A stretch of DNA of 64,000 bases, from the NCBI GenBank assembly GCA_027563935.2, contig CM050447.1, forward strand, positions 10,756,501 to 10,820,500, in the 5' to 3' direction. The translations under genes and the position numbers were made by a program. The stretch's first letter is position 1. Each line of letters starts with the position of its first letter. Origin of the DNA: Costus lasius. Taxonomy: Eukaryota > Streptophyta > Magnoliopsida > Zingiberales > Costaceae. Shown piece by piece: positions 10,987-20,964 of this stretch. The notes under the pieces are model-generated. The model was not told where the DNA came from. It made no database searches and saw nothing but the letters and a program-made list of their open reading frames with translations.

Positions 10987-11287
10987 TGTAGAGAGGTGAA
11001 ACTTGCTTTCATATTTTGCTCCTCCTGCTTTGCATATCTTGGAGGTTGTTCCATATAAACTTCTTCAGTGAGATCCCCATATAAAAAGACATTCTTAATA
11101 TCTAATTGATGAAGTTCCCAATCGAGATTGATGGCCAGGGAGAATAGGAGATGAACGGAGTTAAGCCCGGTCACAGGAGAGAACGTATCAAGAAAATCAA
11201 TACCATATACCTGTGTAAAACCTTTCGCCACCAATCGTGCCTTGTACCGTTGTATGGACCCATTGGGATTATGTTTAACCGTGTACA
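10987..11287 (-). repeat. 5' LTR of the copia element, encoding RT residues
   Basis: This 301-bp repeat is bounded by TG and CA and adjoins the primer-binding site. Its minus-strand translation is reverse transcriptase over most of its length: [51 protein letters not shown] and EEVYMEQPP. It ends with roughly 43 bases without RT similarity. The host sequence upstream (11,288 on) is unrelated LINE DNA, so the RT segment here is not part of a neighbouring pol gene. Confidence 0.85.
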
Positions 11288-11292
11288 GTTTT

Positions 11293-12640
11293 AATAAACC
11301 TAATGCCTCTATGACGTTTGTGATAGCTTCTCGTCTCACATTCTTAAAGGCCTTAATGATAGCAATTTGAATGATTGACACTTCTTCGTTTGCAAGATAA
11401 TTAATTTTATCTTTTACATTTATGAAATGTTATTGATGTATCAGCCTTAAAGAAATGCAATTTGAGTATATCCAATCATGTTATTGAGATGTGGCTTAAG
11501 TCTCTTGTCATGAATCTTGGCTTTAAGATTTGACATAATATTCATAGAGATATAGGTGTGAAGTTTTGTACTACAATTGTAGCCTTCTGTTTGGAGTGAG
11601 AGGGTGGCTTGCAAGAAGTTTAGTTGCTTCAGCAAGAGTCCTATATGAAACCGAAAGAAGATTAAGAATATTATCTCGTGATAAGGGCCATGCTGCCTTC
11701 ATAAACTCTCCAGTGATGCCATCTGGCCTTGGAGATCTACTACTGTTAATTATATATTTCCAGGTGAAATTTCTCTTTGGTGAAAGGGTATTCGAGATTG
11801 ATCTTATTCATCTCATTGTGATAGTTATTGGAGGGCACAAAAATTGTGATAAACAAAAGTGCTGACTGTGGCTTGAAAAGAGCTCTTATGGTAGTATATA
11901 AATTGACAGGCACGGAGGCAGGTAATTACAAATATTTACATAGAAAAGAGATGAAGTTATGCTTTTCTACGAAGCCTTCATATGAAGAAAAGTATGGAGT
12001 TCACAATTTTGCATCACCTATTTGTTCCATTTTTTAGGCCATTGGCTTCAGTAAGTAACTCCTGGTTTATACGATCATTCAATTGCTTTAGGCGATATCC
12101 TGTGGTGCTTTTTTCATAGATGCTGAGCGCCCTCTGCTCCTCAAGGCAGTCAAGATCCAAGAGTTGGTGCCCGTTAAATATCTTTGCATGATTTCTATCA
12201 ATTTCGATTTGCTTTTTTCCAGGTTTTGATCACACGCCTTAAGGCTCTCATTTTCCATATCAAGGAATAAGTCACATAATTACCTTCATCACAGATGAGC
12301 CAACAAGATTTTGCAGTAACCATGAATCACATGCATTGCAGCCACCAATTTTCCAGCCTGAAAGTACATGGGACAGTGTTATAGTTGTGTTTGGTAGTGT
12401 GATTGATGTAGCTATTAACAATATCCTAATTAAGCTGCTTCTTACCAATTCTAGGAAGACCAGGAGAGGGTTCTATTATACGAGGTGAAATTTCATCCTT
12501 GAGATGTAACTCACTATTCATAAACGCAAGGTTCTAAGAATCTCTAATATTTCCATGATAGTTCAGCCGTCAACCAGCTCCTAGGTTCATCAATGGGGTG
12601 ACCACTAGCTCATCAAGGAAACTGAGTTTGTCTTGGATTC
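11293..12640 (-). mobile_element. Degenerate LINE, upstream half
   Basis: On the minus strand a stop-ridden frame at about 11,706-11,735 reads RPDGITGEF, the conserved PDG-G-F block at the start of LINE reverse transcriptase. It is followed by LSVSYRTLAEATK. Further upstream, residues such as LRRVIKTWKKANRN and LEEQRALSIYEK resemble the linker between the endonuclease and RT domains. The spacing to GDPPAPHLF at about 6,960, once the copia element is subtracted, is about 540 bases, which suits one RT domain. Ends are approximate. Confidence 0.6.
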
Positions 12641-13214
12641 TTGCAGACCATACACGGTGATATAAAGTGGAACAAAGATTCTGCTTTTCAGTACTAGTGT
12701 ATTGCCCGAATTGCTGCTATAAGTTCAGATATTATTGCAATAACCAAGATACCTCTGGAGTTTACCTCTTGTCAATCGAAACTTTTCCCCTCTGCAATTT
12801 TCTTATATGCGCATCTTTCTTTACTTCTCAGTCTCTTGTAAATTGATAATATCTACTGTCTTTTAATTGATATGGTCCATCATAACAGAACTTTTAATTG
12901 CAAACTCATATAGAGACTAGGACACAGAATTGCTGGAGCAGCCAGCATTAATCAGTCTTAGGTTTCAGGGAAGAATCATCACATCACCTGCCTGTCTGAT
13001 TCAATAGATTCATCTAACTCTTTGGAGATAATGGAAGCATCATATTTTTTTGCTACATAGGTACTGCCTAGTACAGATCAATTTTTAAAGCCATGATTAT
13101 AACTCTCTCGGTATTGGTATTGGGGAAGAATCAATATATAAATCATGACAAATGGAGGTGCATATAAGCATATTCATCGAAACTCTCACAATTTGTCTTG
13201 TCTGTTCTCCTCCT
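12641..13214. other. Intergenic DNA downstream of galactinol synthase
   Basis: No gene or repeat recognised. The part next to 13,215 should hold the 3' UTR and polyadenylation region of galactinol synthase, whose end is not determinable here. Confidence 0.4.
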
Positions 13215-14604
13215 TTAGGCAGCAGAGGGTGCAGGGACGTACTTGATGTTGTTTTTGGACATGACCGCCAAGACCGACGAAGACCTCGTGCAATTCTCTC
13301 CTTCTAGGATTAGGCCTTCTGCTTTAAAATCAAGAGACTCGTCATTGTAGATGTCCCACCATTTTGATACTAACATTTTAATATCTTCCCTCTCCATGTT
13401 AGCTTCCTTTCCGGTGTACCTCCACGGCTTGGAACCCTGTTATTATTAACAACAGTGATAAATCAACAATTAGAAATTGCACAACTTATGAGACTATGCT
13501 GTTGATTCTTCGGAAAGGTTACTTACCGCAGCACAATAATGAACCACTTTGACCTTTTCAAGGTTGACATTTTCTGGATGGCGCCATAGCATGGCTAGTA
13601 CCAGATTGTAGACGAGTGGAATAGGCTTGTAGATTTTCTCAAAATACATGTTCAAGAAGTCCTGTTCAGCAAATACAAGTTTCTTTTTGCAGGTTAAGGA
13701 TTGCTAATTTGAACATGTAAGCATGATATTAAGGCTAGCAAATCGAGACTGACCTGTTCAGCAAAGGGGGTTGGAGGTGTTATCCTAAGAGTATCCAGAA
13801 GGCTTTGGTAAGTTGATTGATCTGGTTCTGACACAAAAAACCCAGCATTGAAATACAATGAAGGAGGGGATCCCATCTCAGAGGGCCATGCAACCTTGTT
13901 TGGGCACTGCTGGCAATAGCCAATTGAGTACTGTCGAGAGTGGCTCCATGTCTTCTCACAGAAGCAGTCCATTACAGCATAGAAGTATCCATTGGGCAAG
14001 TCAAACAGGTGATCTATGTTCTCATACACTTGGATATCTGCATCTAAATATATCATCTTGCTGTACTCCACAAACTGCAGTTAGTTGCAAAAAAGTTACT
14101 CTCAAATGCTAGATATAGCATATATCTTTATACACCGACATAGTTAAGTTAAGTAATAAAGGCGAGGTTCGACCCCAAGATCTAATTATGGACAACTAAG
14201 GTCCTTGCAGCACCCTCACAATTGTACAATTTATATAAACATATATGTCAAGCTATATAAGTATCACTTGGCTTACTTACATTCCAGATGCGCAGCTTGG
14301 AGTAGTTGATGACGTAGTAGGCCATGGCAAACTGCACCTGGTTCTCGGGTGGGTACACTGGTTCAATCTCCCTAACGATGCATCCCTGTGCTCTGAGCAA
14401 CAGGCGGTGTGCCTCGGGCACATCAGGAAGCACTGCCACCACCAGGGGGTAAGAGCTTTTCACCTTTCTCAATCCCTTCATCAGCCCCACTACCCCCTTC
14501 ACATAGTCTCCTTCCCCTGCTAGGAATGTCACGTATGCTTTCTTCTTGGCTTGGCCATCGAGTGATCCATTTGATAGCAATCCTGCCGGAGTCCCAGAGT
14601 CCAT
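13215..14604 (-). CDS. GolS: Galactinol synthase, four exons
   Basis: Galactinol synthase (GT8 family) transfers galactose from UDP-galactose to myo-inositol in the cytosol. It makes galactinol, the donor for raffinose-family oligosaccharides in seeds and stress. Exons on the minus strand are 14,604-14,281, 14,074-13,754, 13,661-13,527 and 13,436-13,215, all phase 0, with GT...AG introns (gtaagt, gtcagt and gtaagt donors). They encode 333 residues, the normal length. Visible signatures are VTFLAGEGDYVKGVVGL near the N terminus, YPPENQVQFAMAYYVINYSK, the metal/UDP-binding DAD at residues 119-121 (LDADIQV, where many relatives have LDGDIQV), YFNAGFFV, and the hallmark C-terminal APSAA. The start is the first ATG, 9 residues before the stretch GSLDGQAKKKAYV. 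No frame damage is visible, so the gene looks intact. The family call is very secure; the paralogue number is unknown. Confidence 0.96.
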
Positions 14605-14689
14605 GTTAACAGACACTCCGAGGTTGGAAGGTTTTGAAGATTCTGTATAGGCGTATGTATTTACTATGTTATGATTGTGGCTTGCATTC

Positions 14690-14702
14690 CATTTTAAATA
14701 GA
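14690..14702 (-). promoter_or_regulatory. Possible TATA box of galactinol synthase
   Basis: Read on the minus strand the sequence is CTATTTAAAATGG, about 85 bases upstream of the ATG. Distance and composition suit a TATA element. No drought/cold (DRE core) motif was seen next to it by eye. Confidence 0.4.
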
Positions 14703-14704
14703 TA

Positions 14705-15667
14705 ACATATGATTGGCCATGATCTCTCTATTATTTCTTTTTTCTCATTAATTATCAACTGGAAGAATCGTTATTGATCGTCCAAAATGTGGTGGTTCAG
14801 GAGAAAGATTGTGAAGTTTCTTGGCACATTATGCATATCTATGGGAGAGGTGTGGTTCTCTTTTCATAGTTCTCTCATCTCTCTTTCATTTTGTTTGGAG
14901 GTTTCTTCTATCGCTCTAGAGCATTACTGATATATCTTTTTTTCTGTCCAGGTTGGTGTTCTGTCAGTATCAACTTACATGAATTAACCAGCCAAGGAAA
15001 GATAGACACATGAAGTGCATAGGTAAGTTGAATCTTTCAACGTCTTAAATTAAGGCTGAAAGCCATTATTCTGCCCGATCTTAAGTCAAGATCTTTACCT
15101 TTTTTTAATTAAAAATACTAGAAATTTTAAGAATCTTCATTTCTATGGTTAAATAAGTGAGAATTAAATCTAAGACCCATAAGCAACTTTTTAAAACTCA
15201 CTAATAATTTAAATAAGAGGACTCACGTCGAGGAATTTAGTCTTAAACCATCTTGTGCTATTATTAATTTTCACCGTGTATGATGATGATACATTGATGA
15301 TGAAAATTACATAGTGATGGACTTGCCATTTCTAATTCTGTCCATTTCTTAAATCCCAGAGAATCACTCGATTTCCATCCTTACTTTCTATTGAATGTCC
15401 CCATTACACCATGTGCTATGATTTTAATGTGGAAATTGATAGATGCCAAGCTTTGTATTTTAGATAGACTCGTTAATTCAGGGCTTTGTATTCCTAGATG
15501 TTACCTTTCTATACATGCCATGGTTTGGCAAATGGAAAATATATTGTATTGACATAGGCCAATTAGCTTCATGCCAATCTAAGATGCAGATGGTATTGAC
15601 ACAGGCCAACAAGCTAATTGACATATTTTCTTAGATTGATTGACATATATGGGCAACTGAAAGATAT
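14705..15667. other. Upstream/intergenic region of galactinol synthase
   Basis: AT-rich, without coding frames or recognisable repeats. It presumably contains the galactinol synthase promoter. Confidence 0.4.
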
Positions 15668-16088
15668 AGGCCTCATTTGGCCTAGCTTCTGGGCCTGCTT
15701 ATGGCTTTGTGGCAGAAATAAAAAAACTAAGGTGTTTGGTTCTTCAGCTTTCCTGTTTCAACTCACAAATTAGCTGCTTCTCTGAGAAGCAAGGGTGAAG
15801 TTGCTTCTCTGGCCCAACCTACTTATGCTCAATAACCTATATATGTAATAATAATTTTTTAATAGTATAACTCATAATATTTTTAATAAATATTTTAATT
15901 ATAGTTAATTACAAATTTAATTATATAATTTTTATCATAGTAATTTTTTAATAAAAAAATATTTATTATAAATAGAATAACTTAATCATAAGCTGTGCAT
16001 CTAAATACCCTCAAACTTCTTCAGCCAGTATTTTTTTAACTAGCACTTCTTCAATAAGCAAAAGCTAGAAACAGAAGCTAAACGGGCT
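15668..16088. mobile_element. Tourist-like MITE
   Basis: A 421-bp AT-rich element. Its ends are AGGCCTCATTTGG at the left and AGCCCGTTTAG at the right read on the minus strand, with TAT on both sides (15,665-15,667 and 16,089-16,091). Further inside, both ends share AGCTTCTG. It has no coding capacity. TIR form and 3-bp duplication suit PIF/Harbinger MITEs. The TIRs are imperfect, so the exact boundaries are uncertain by a few bases. Confidence 0.6.
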
Positions 16089-16600
16089 TATAGTCTTTTA
16101 ACGTATTAGTAGCTTGTGCAACCATCATATTGATTGCCAAATTAATGATGAATAGAATGAGGCCTTTGATTAAGTAGTGCATGATATGTTCCCATCTCTT
16201 TGTTTCACACCCGTGGGCCATGGCAAGGGCACAAAATAGATAAAATTTAGTTTGAGCTAGGTTAGTTTGAGCTAGGTTTTACCTAAAGCTACATAAAACT
16301 GTTTTAAGTCTAATTGGAATTTAGGTTTTCATGAGTCATTAACTAAGTTTCAGGTGGCCATTTTAACTAACATAATCTAGATCAAATGATTAGGCTATAT
16401 GGGCTGTTCATGCCTAATCATTTCATGCTAGTTGATTTACTAACTCAATGGAGTTATCCTATTTGGCTCTTTGATCTGGATATGTTGGACAATCTTGCTT
16501 GATTGGTGATCCAACCATATTGTGTGATTTAACTAGGATGGGCCTCAATGGGTCATTTGGATTGAATGATGTAATTAGGTTGGCCTTAATGAGATCAAGT
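16089..16600. other. Intergenic DNA, nothing recognised
   Basis: No open frames with known domains. The right end runs into the old LTR-like repeat that continues at 16,600. Confidence 0.35.
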
Positions 16601-16680
16601 TTACTTAAGGGTACTCAAGTGGAATAAGGATACTATTTATGTGCAACTTTGTATAGTTCACGTGAGGGCTAGGTAAAAGC

Positions 16681-18048
16681 TGTCACGCCCACAATTATGT
16701 TAATTATTTTTCGTGGATTTCCACGTGAGTTAACGCTTGACTCGAGTTCAAATTTGTCAACGCGACTATCGCAGCGGTCGAAACCGCCGGATTGGACATG
16801 ACTGGCGGAGTCGATTCCTCAAATTGACTCCCAGCCCGACTGTGGACTCAACACGCTAGTCCGAAATCAAGTCGGCGCCCAACGTTCTCAGACGATCGTC
16901 TCTTCGGCGTCGCACGCCGGTGACAGGGAAAAGGGTGTTCGCCCGGAGGTGACCACGCAGACTCGCGTCACCCGGTGCTGGAAAACCCACACACGCACGA
17001 AGGCGAACTCAGCAAGGAATGAACAGATGAAGAGGGTGGCGTCTGCCACCCACAACACCTTCACGCGCGGAACACACCGCAGCAGGCGTCGGCGGAGGGG
17101 CGAACCAGCGACGGACGGTGGCGGTTGAACGGGGCTGGTAGCGGACGGTGAGGTGAGAGTGGGGGACGACCACCAGATTCCGCGACGACCACTCGGCCAG
17201 CCAAAGATCGTGCGAGCGAGAGGAGGAAAGAAGGGAAGGCCGCACGCAGGCGGCGCAGGAGGCTAGAGAAAGCTCCGCTCGCAGGCGGAGAGGGCTCGAC
17301 CGGAGAGCGACGTCGCATCCGCACGCAGGCGGGTCCGGGCCGGGAGTTCACGCACGCAGGCGGCCGGCGCCGGACTAAAGGGGAAGACGGAGAAGCTACG
17401 GCCACGACAGACAAGAGAGCGGCGAGGGTTTGCCAGACCGAGATCGCGGCCGAGAACGAGAGCAGAAGGGTGAGGAAAATACCTCGGCAGACAACAAGCC
17501 GCCGGCTCCTTTTCGGCGAAGCGTCTGCTGGCTGTGCCTTCCAAGGCAGTCTGATAGTGTGGCTCCGGCGAGGTGGGCGGCGGAGGCTCGGTGAAGACGA
17601 CGACTGCGTTGAAGGATCGGCAACGGAGAAAACGGAGCAAATGGCGACAACAAGAGGGGACGAAGCTTCCCGCGGCGTTCCACCACCCTCCCTCACCACT
17701 GGAACGACAAGAAAGCTCCGTCGACGGCGTCCGATGAAGTGCAGAGCTCGGAGGGAAGACGAGGAGAGGAGTCGATTGGATTTTTCGTTCGAAAAGTCCG
17801 TGTCTCAACACAGCGTCGTCCGCCCGCTTTTCGTTCCTCCCGTCTGCGTCAACGTGACGCCCGAGGCGTCACCGCAACCCACGCCGCAGCCATGTCCGTG
17901 TCAGCCCCTCTACGCACGCAACCGCGTGTGAATGGGCGATTTCGGATCCGGGCGTCGCGCCCGATCCGGTTTCCTCATCCGTCGACCCGGATGGTAATTC
18001 ACGTGGGCTGGGCTGGGGGAATTGGGCCGCAGGCCCAATGGCCTAACA
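16681..18048. repeat. Isolated LTR of the chromovirus family found at 45-56 kb
   Basis: The sequence begins TGTCACGCCCAC and ends GGCCTAACA. It shares long stretches with the LTRs at 44,951-46,511 and 54,727-56,262, including GGCGGAGTCGATTCCTC-type sequence near the start and GACGCCCGAGGCGTCAC near the end. It is shorter (1,368 bp), and no internal domain adjoins it, so it is probably a solo LTR. The 5-bp flanks AAAGC and ATTGC do not match, so the duplication has decayed or the copy is rearranged. Several GC-rich frames on both strands are by-products and encode nothing recognisable. Confidence 0.8.
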
Positions 18049-18105
18049 ATTGCTATCTACTCTTCTGGCGATGTCATGTATCAATTGTTTATATTGCATA
18101 AAGTA

Positions 18106-18240
18106 TATGTCTTATCATCATTTATAGAAGGTCACATGTTAGACTTCCCTTGTGTCTTAGGTATATATACTACATGAAGTTTATGTCCTATCATCATTTA
18201 TAGAAGGCCACATGTTAGACTTACCATGCGTCCTGGGTAT
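18106..18240. repeat. 59-bp direct duplication, period 76
   Basis: Copies 18,106-18,164 and 18,182-18,240 share ATCATCATTTATAGAAGG and CACATGTTAGACTT with a handful of substitutions. It is a local duplication inside the left old LTR copy; the right copy has a single, more diverged version near 20,365. Confidence 0.85.
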
Positions 18241-18510
18241 GCAAAGTAAGCTCTCTTCCTTGATCACTCTTACTCCCTCTTTCTCACTTATCGCTATTGT
18301 TTGCTTACTTTTCTATGATATTATATTTTTTATCACAATATTGAAATTCTAACTTCACTGTCAGAGGAAAGATCCTTGGGTAAAGCTTTAGGTATTTGGG
18401 TGTTTCTCTTCTCGTATGCAGTGCAAAGAAGGGAGCATGCAATGAGAATATTTTGTACGGTAACACAACCACTTCTCTTGCAAGGGGATCAATTAGGGCC
18501 CACAAACTAA

Positions 18511-19046
18511 GGCTTCATTTGGCATAGTTAGAATTTTTAATTTTTGCTAGTTAAAAAAATGCTAGTTGAAAATTAGTTGGTTTGAAAAGTTTAAAGTTGT
18601 TTGGTAAATTGTTATACTGGTCAACTTTTTTTAAAATATAATATTTTTAAAAATAAAAAAATTTTAAAAAATTTTAAAAATAAAAATAAAATAAAATAAA
18701 TAAAGTTTAATTAAAAATTAAATTTAATAATAATAATTTTTATTAAAATAATATTATTTTTTGCTAAATTTTTTTATAAAAGAGAAAATTTTAAATAATA
18801 ATAATAAATAATTTTTAGATTTAATTTTTTTTTATTAAAATAGTAATTTAAAAAATAATTTTGAAGATAGATGTGGACATGAGATGCAACAAAAAATGTA
18901 AGTATAGTTAGAAAGCAATCAAAAGCAGCTCTCTTCTAATTTTTTCAAACTCATGACCTAGAAGTAGCTTACCAAACACCTTAGCTTTTTAAAAATCTAC
19001 TGTTTTGACCATTAGAAGCAGTTGACCAATTGGACCAAACAAAGCC
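18511..19046. mobile_element. Tourist-like MITE
   Basis: A 536-bp, very AT-rich element. Its TIRs are GGCTTCATTTGG at the left and GGCTTTGTTTGG at the right read on the minus strand, with TAA target duplications (18,508-18,510 and 19,047-19,049). Both features are classic for PIF/Harbinger MITEs. It has no coding capacity and sits inside the old LTR element. Confidence 0.75.
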
Positions 19047-20052
19047 TAAGTTGGCTCTAACCTTTTTGGATGACTATATAATTTGAGCATATTAAATCAG
19101 CACTAGAAGTAAGGGCACATCTATGGACCTCTCTTGCCATGAAGCATATTCTATGGGGTGGTCTTTCTCCTATTGACCAAGCCACTACTATTCCCTAGCA
19201 TCATAATTGGCATCCTTTGATAATGCCACCAACTCATCAACAAACTACATGCTCTAATTGCTTAGGACTAGGTGCTTCTACCCTTGGGGGCTATGTACAC
19301 ATGGCCAACACCATCATTCCAATAGGATTCATTACTACCCTTTGTTTTTCCAAAGAGAGATTCCAATATCGTGTCACTAGAGTAAATATTGCCTCCTCGG
19401 TGCTGATTCCTCCCCAAGAGTTATGCCACCATTTTTTCTTTTTTTTTTTTGAAAACATTGTTAGTTGTCGGGGAGGAAACTTAATGGCATAACTTTTTGG
19501 GAGCATTAGTCTGGACATGTCAACAGTTGAGGCAAATGGCTCGAGGATCATTTGTGCTTGAGAGGCAACTCTTTGAGACAAATGACACTTACTTTAAAGA
19601 CATGCTAGCAAAATATCTTCTCAGCAAATACCATGCATGGGCCATTGCTATGGCTAAAATTCAACATAATAGAACTTAACATCCGAATAATAAAGACCAA
19701 TGATGCCTAACTCACTAAAAACCTAACATACCATAACCTAAGTTACATGACGCTAAAGGCTTGGGGTCTAGATACCCTACATAGTGAAGGCCTAAGATGA
19801 AGATGCATGAGTCCTCCAAAGTCCAAGTGATTGAGGCCTAGCTTATCGGGAAACTCAAATGTTTAATACTTGACACCTAGAAGATTGAGGCGCTAAAGCC
19901 CCGTAGACCACTACTCGAGTCCTAAACACATCATGGACAATTAACCCTTGACATCGAGACCCTACAAGGACAAGTAAGAAGTTCCAAGCCAACTTCACCT
20001 AAGAGGCATCTGAATACTGATCCTCAACTAACCCAGAGTAAACATCCTAAGC
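19047..20052. other. Degraded interior of the old LTR element
   Basis: Short plus-strand frames (19,217-19,492 and 19,497-19,679) are compatible with a ruined retroelement protein, but no motif can be assigned. The rest shows no structure. The original protein cannot be identified. Confidence 0.3.
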
Positions 20053-20084
20053 GGGTACCCCGCTCAGCGGGGAGCGGGGTACCC
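20053..20084. repeat. Perfect 13-bp GC-rich hairpin
   Basis: GGGTACCCCGCTC at 20,053-20,065 and its exact reverse complement at 20,072-20,084 are separated by AGCGGG. The GC-rich stem stands out from AT-rich surroundings. No T-run follows, and this is nuclear plant DNA, so it is not called a terminator. Confidence 0.9.
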
Positions 20085-20964
20085 AATCTAACCATTAAAA
20101 GGAAAAAATCTACTTAGGGATTCGTGCGCGATCTAAGGCTAAAGTTGGTACGGGATACCACTTAAGAGTTTTTTTCACCAACCTATAAGGCATCCATGTG
20201 CCTTAAATTAACTTCACACAAGATCAACCAACTGAAGCAGGGAAGCCACCTTTGTGTACCTTTGTATAGTCCACATGGACACAAGAAACTTGCTCTTGTT
20301 ATCTACTCTCCTTGCTAATCATACCATAGCTCAATAATGCATACCCCAGGCATAACCACATAATCATCATTTATGGAAGATGATGCCCTAAATTACTCAT
20401 GTGTCATTGTACATAGGTAAATCCTATAAATATTTGCAAGTGTTGTTTGAGCTGTCCACCTTTCTCTCTCATTTGCACACACCATCACTATTTTCAATAA
20501 TAATAATTTTTTTTATCATCGTTTGAATAGTCACCAACTTAACTTATCACTTTGAGGGAGGATGTTTGGGTAAAACTCTTACCTTTTCTATTCTTGCAAG
20601 TGGCATAGAGTGAGGATCAAATAGTGATAACATCTCTTAAAGTGACACAACTACATTCTCTAGCAAAACAATTGCATTGAAGCCCATAAATTTTTTTTTT
20701 GCCAAGGGTAAGAAAAATTTATTAATAGGAGAATAGAATTACATCGTTAAAGATACATACACATGTCTAACTCGGTCACATGTGACCATTCTAATCAAAA
20801 CTTTCTATAAAATTTCGACAGAGTTTCCCCTATATTCCGTACGCGTGGGCCCCTGCTATACATCATATATCATGCCACCAAAACAGTACAATGGAAACCA
20901 TATCCTATCCATCACAAATCTGACCCATATGCCTAGATATATATATGACTGGAGCATAGATAAC

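Larger units (their letters stand above)
7082..11287 (-). mobile_element. Ty1/copia element with reverse-transcriptase-derived LTRs
   Basis: A complete insertion is bounded by direct terminal repeats (7,082-7,366 and 10,987-11,287) that start TGTAGAGAGG and end GTGTACA on the plus strand. It is flanked by the exact 5-bp duplication GTTTT (7,077-7,081 and 11,288-11,292). On the minus strand the order is 5' LTR, Met primer-binding site, leader (split by a hAT MITE), gag, CCHC knuckle, protease, integrase, start of reverse transcriptase, 3' LTR. The RT is cut short by the 3' LTR, whose own sequence is the continuation of RT. The rest of RT and all of RNase H are absent, so the element is non-autonomous. 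The genes carry stops and frameshifts. Confidence 0.85.
16600..20690 (+). mobile_element. Old, diverged LTR-type repeat pair with degraded interior
   Basis: Two diverged direct copies of a roughly 450-bp sequence are visible. The left copy is 16,600-16,680 plus 18,049-18,507, interrupted by a chromovirus LTR. The right copy is about 20,230-20,690. Shared stretches include CTTTGTATAGT, TATCTACTCT, ATCATCATTTAT and the GGGTAAA and AACACAAC/GACACAAC blocks near the 3' ends. Such a pair suggests an ancient LTR retrotransposon. The interior (18,508-20,230) holds a MITE and an unidentifiable degraded frame. The plus strand is assigned only because the right ends look like LTR 3' ends. Confidence 0.45.

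Noticed and set aside
14605..14616. Four extra residues at the start of galactinol synthase
   Set aside because: They would need a GTG start; the first ATG is at 14,604.
17009..18101. Several 90-212-residue frames on both strands
   Set aside because: Inside the chromovirus LTR. The same compositional frames recur in the other two LTR copies with different breaks.
20053..20084. GC-rich hairpin read as a bacterial-type terminator
   Set aside because: This is plant nuclear DNA, and no T-run follows the stem.
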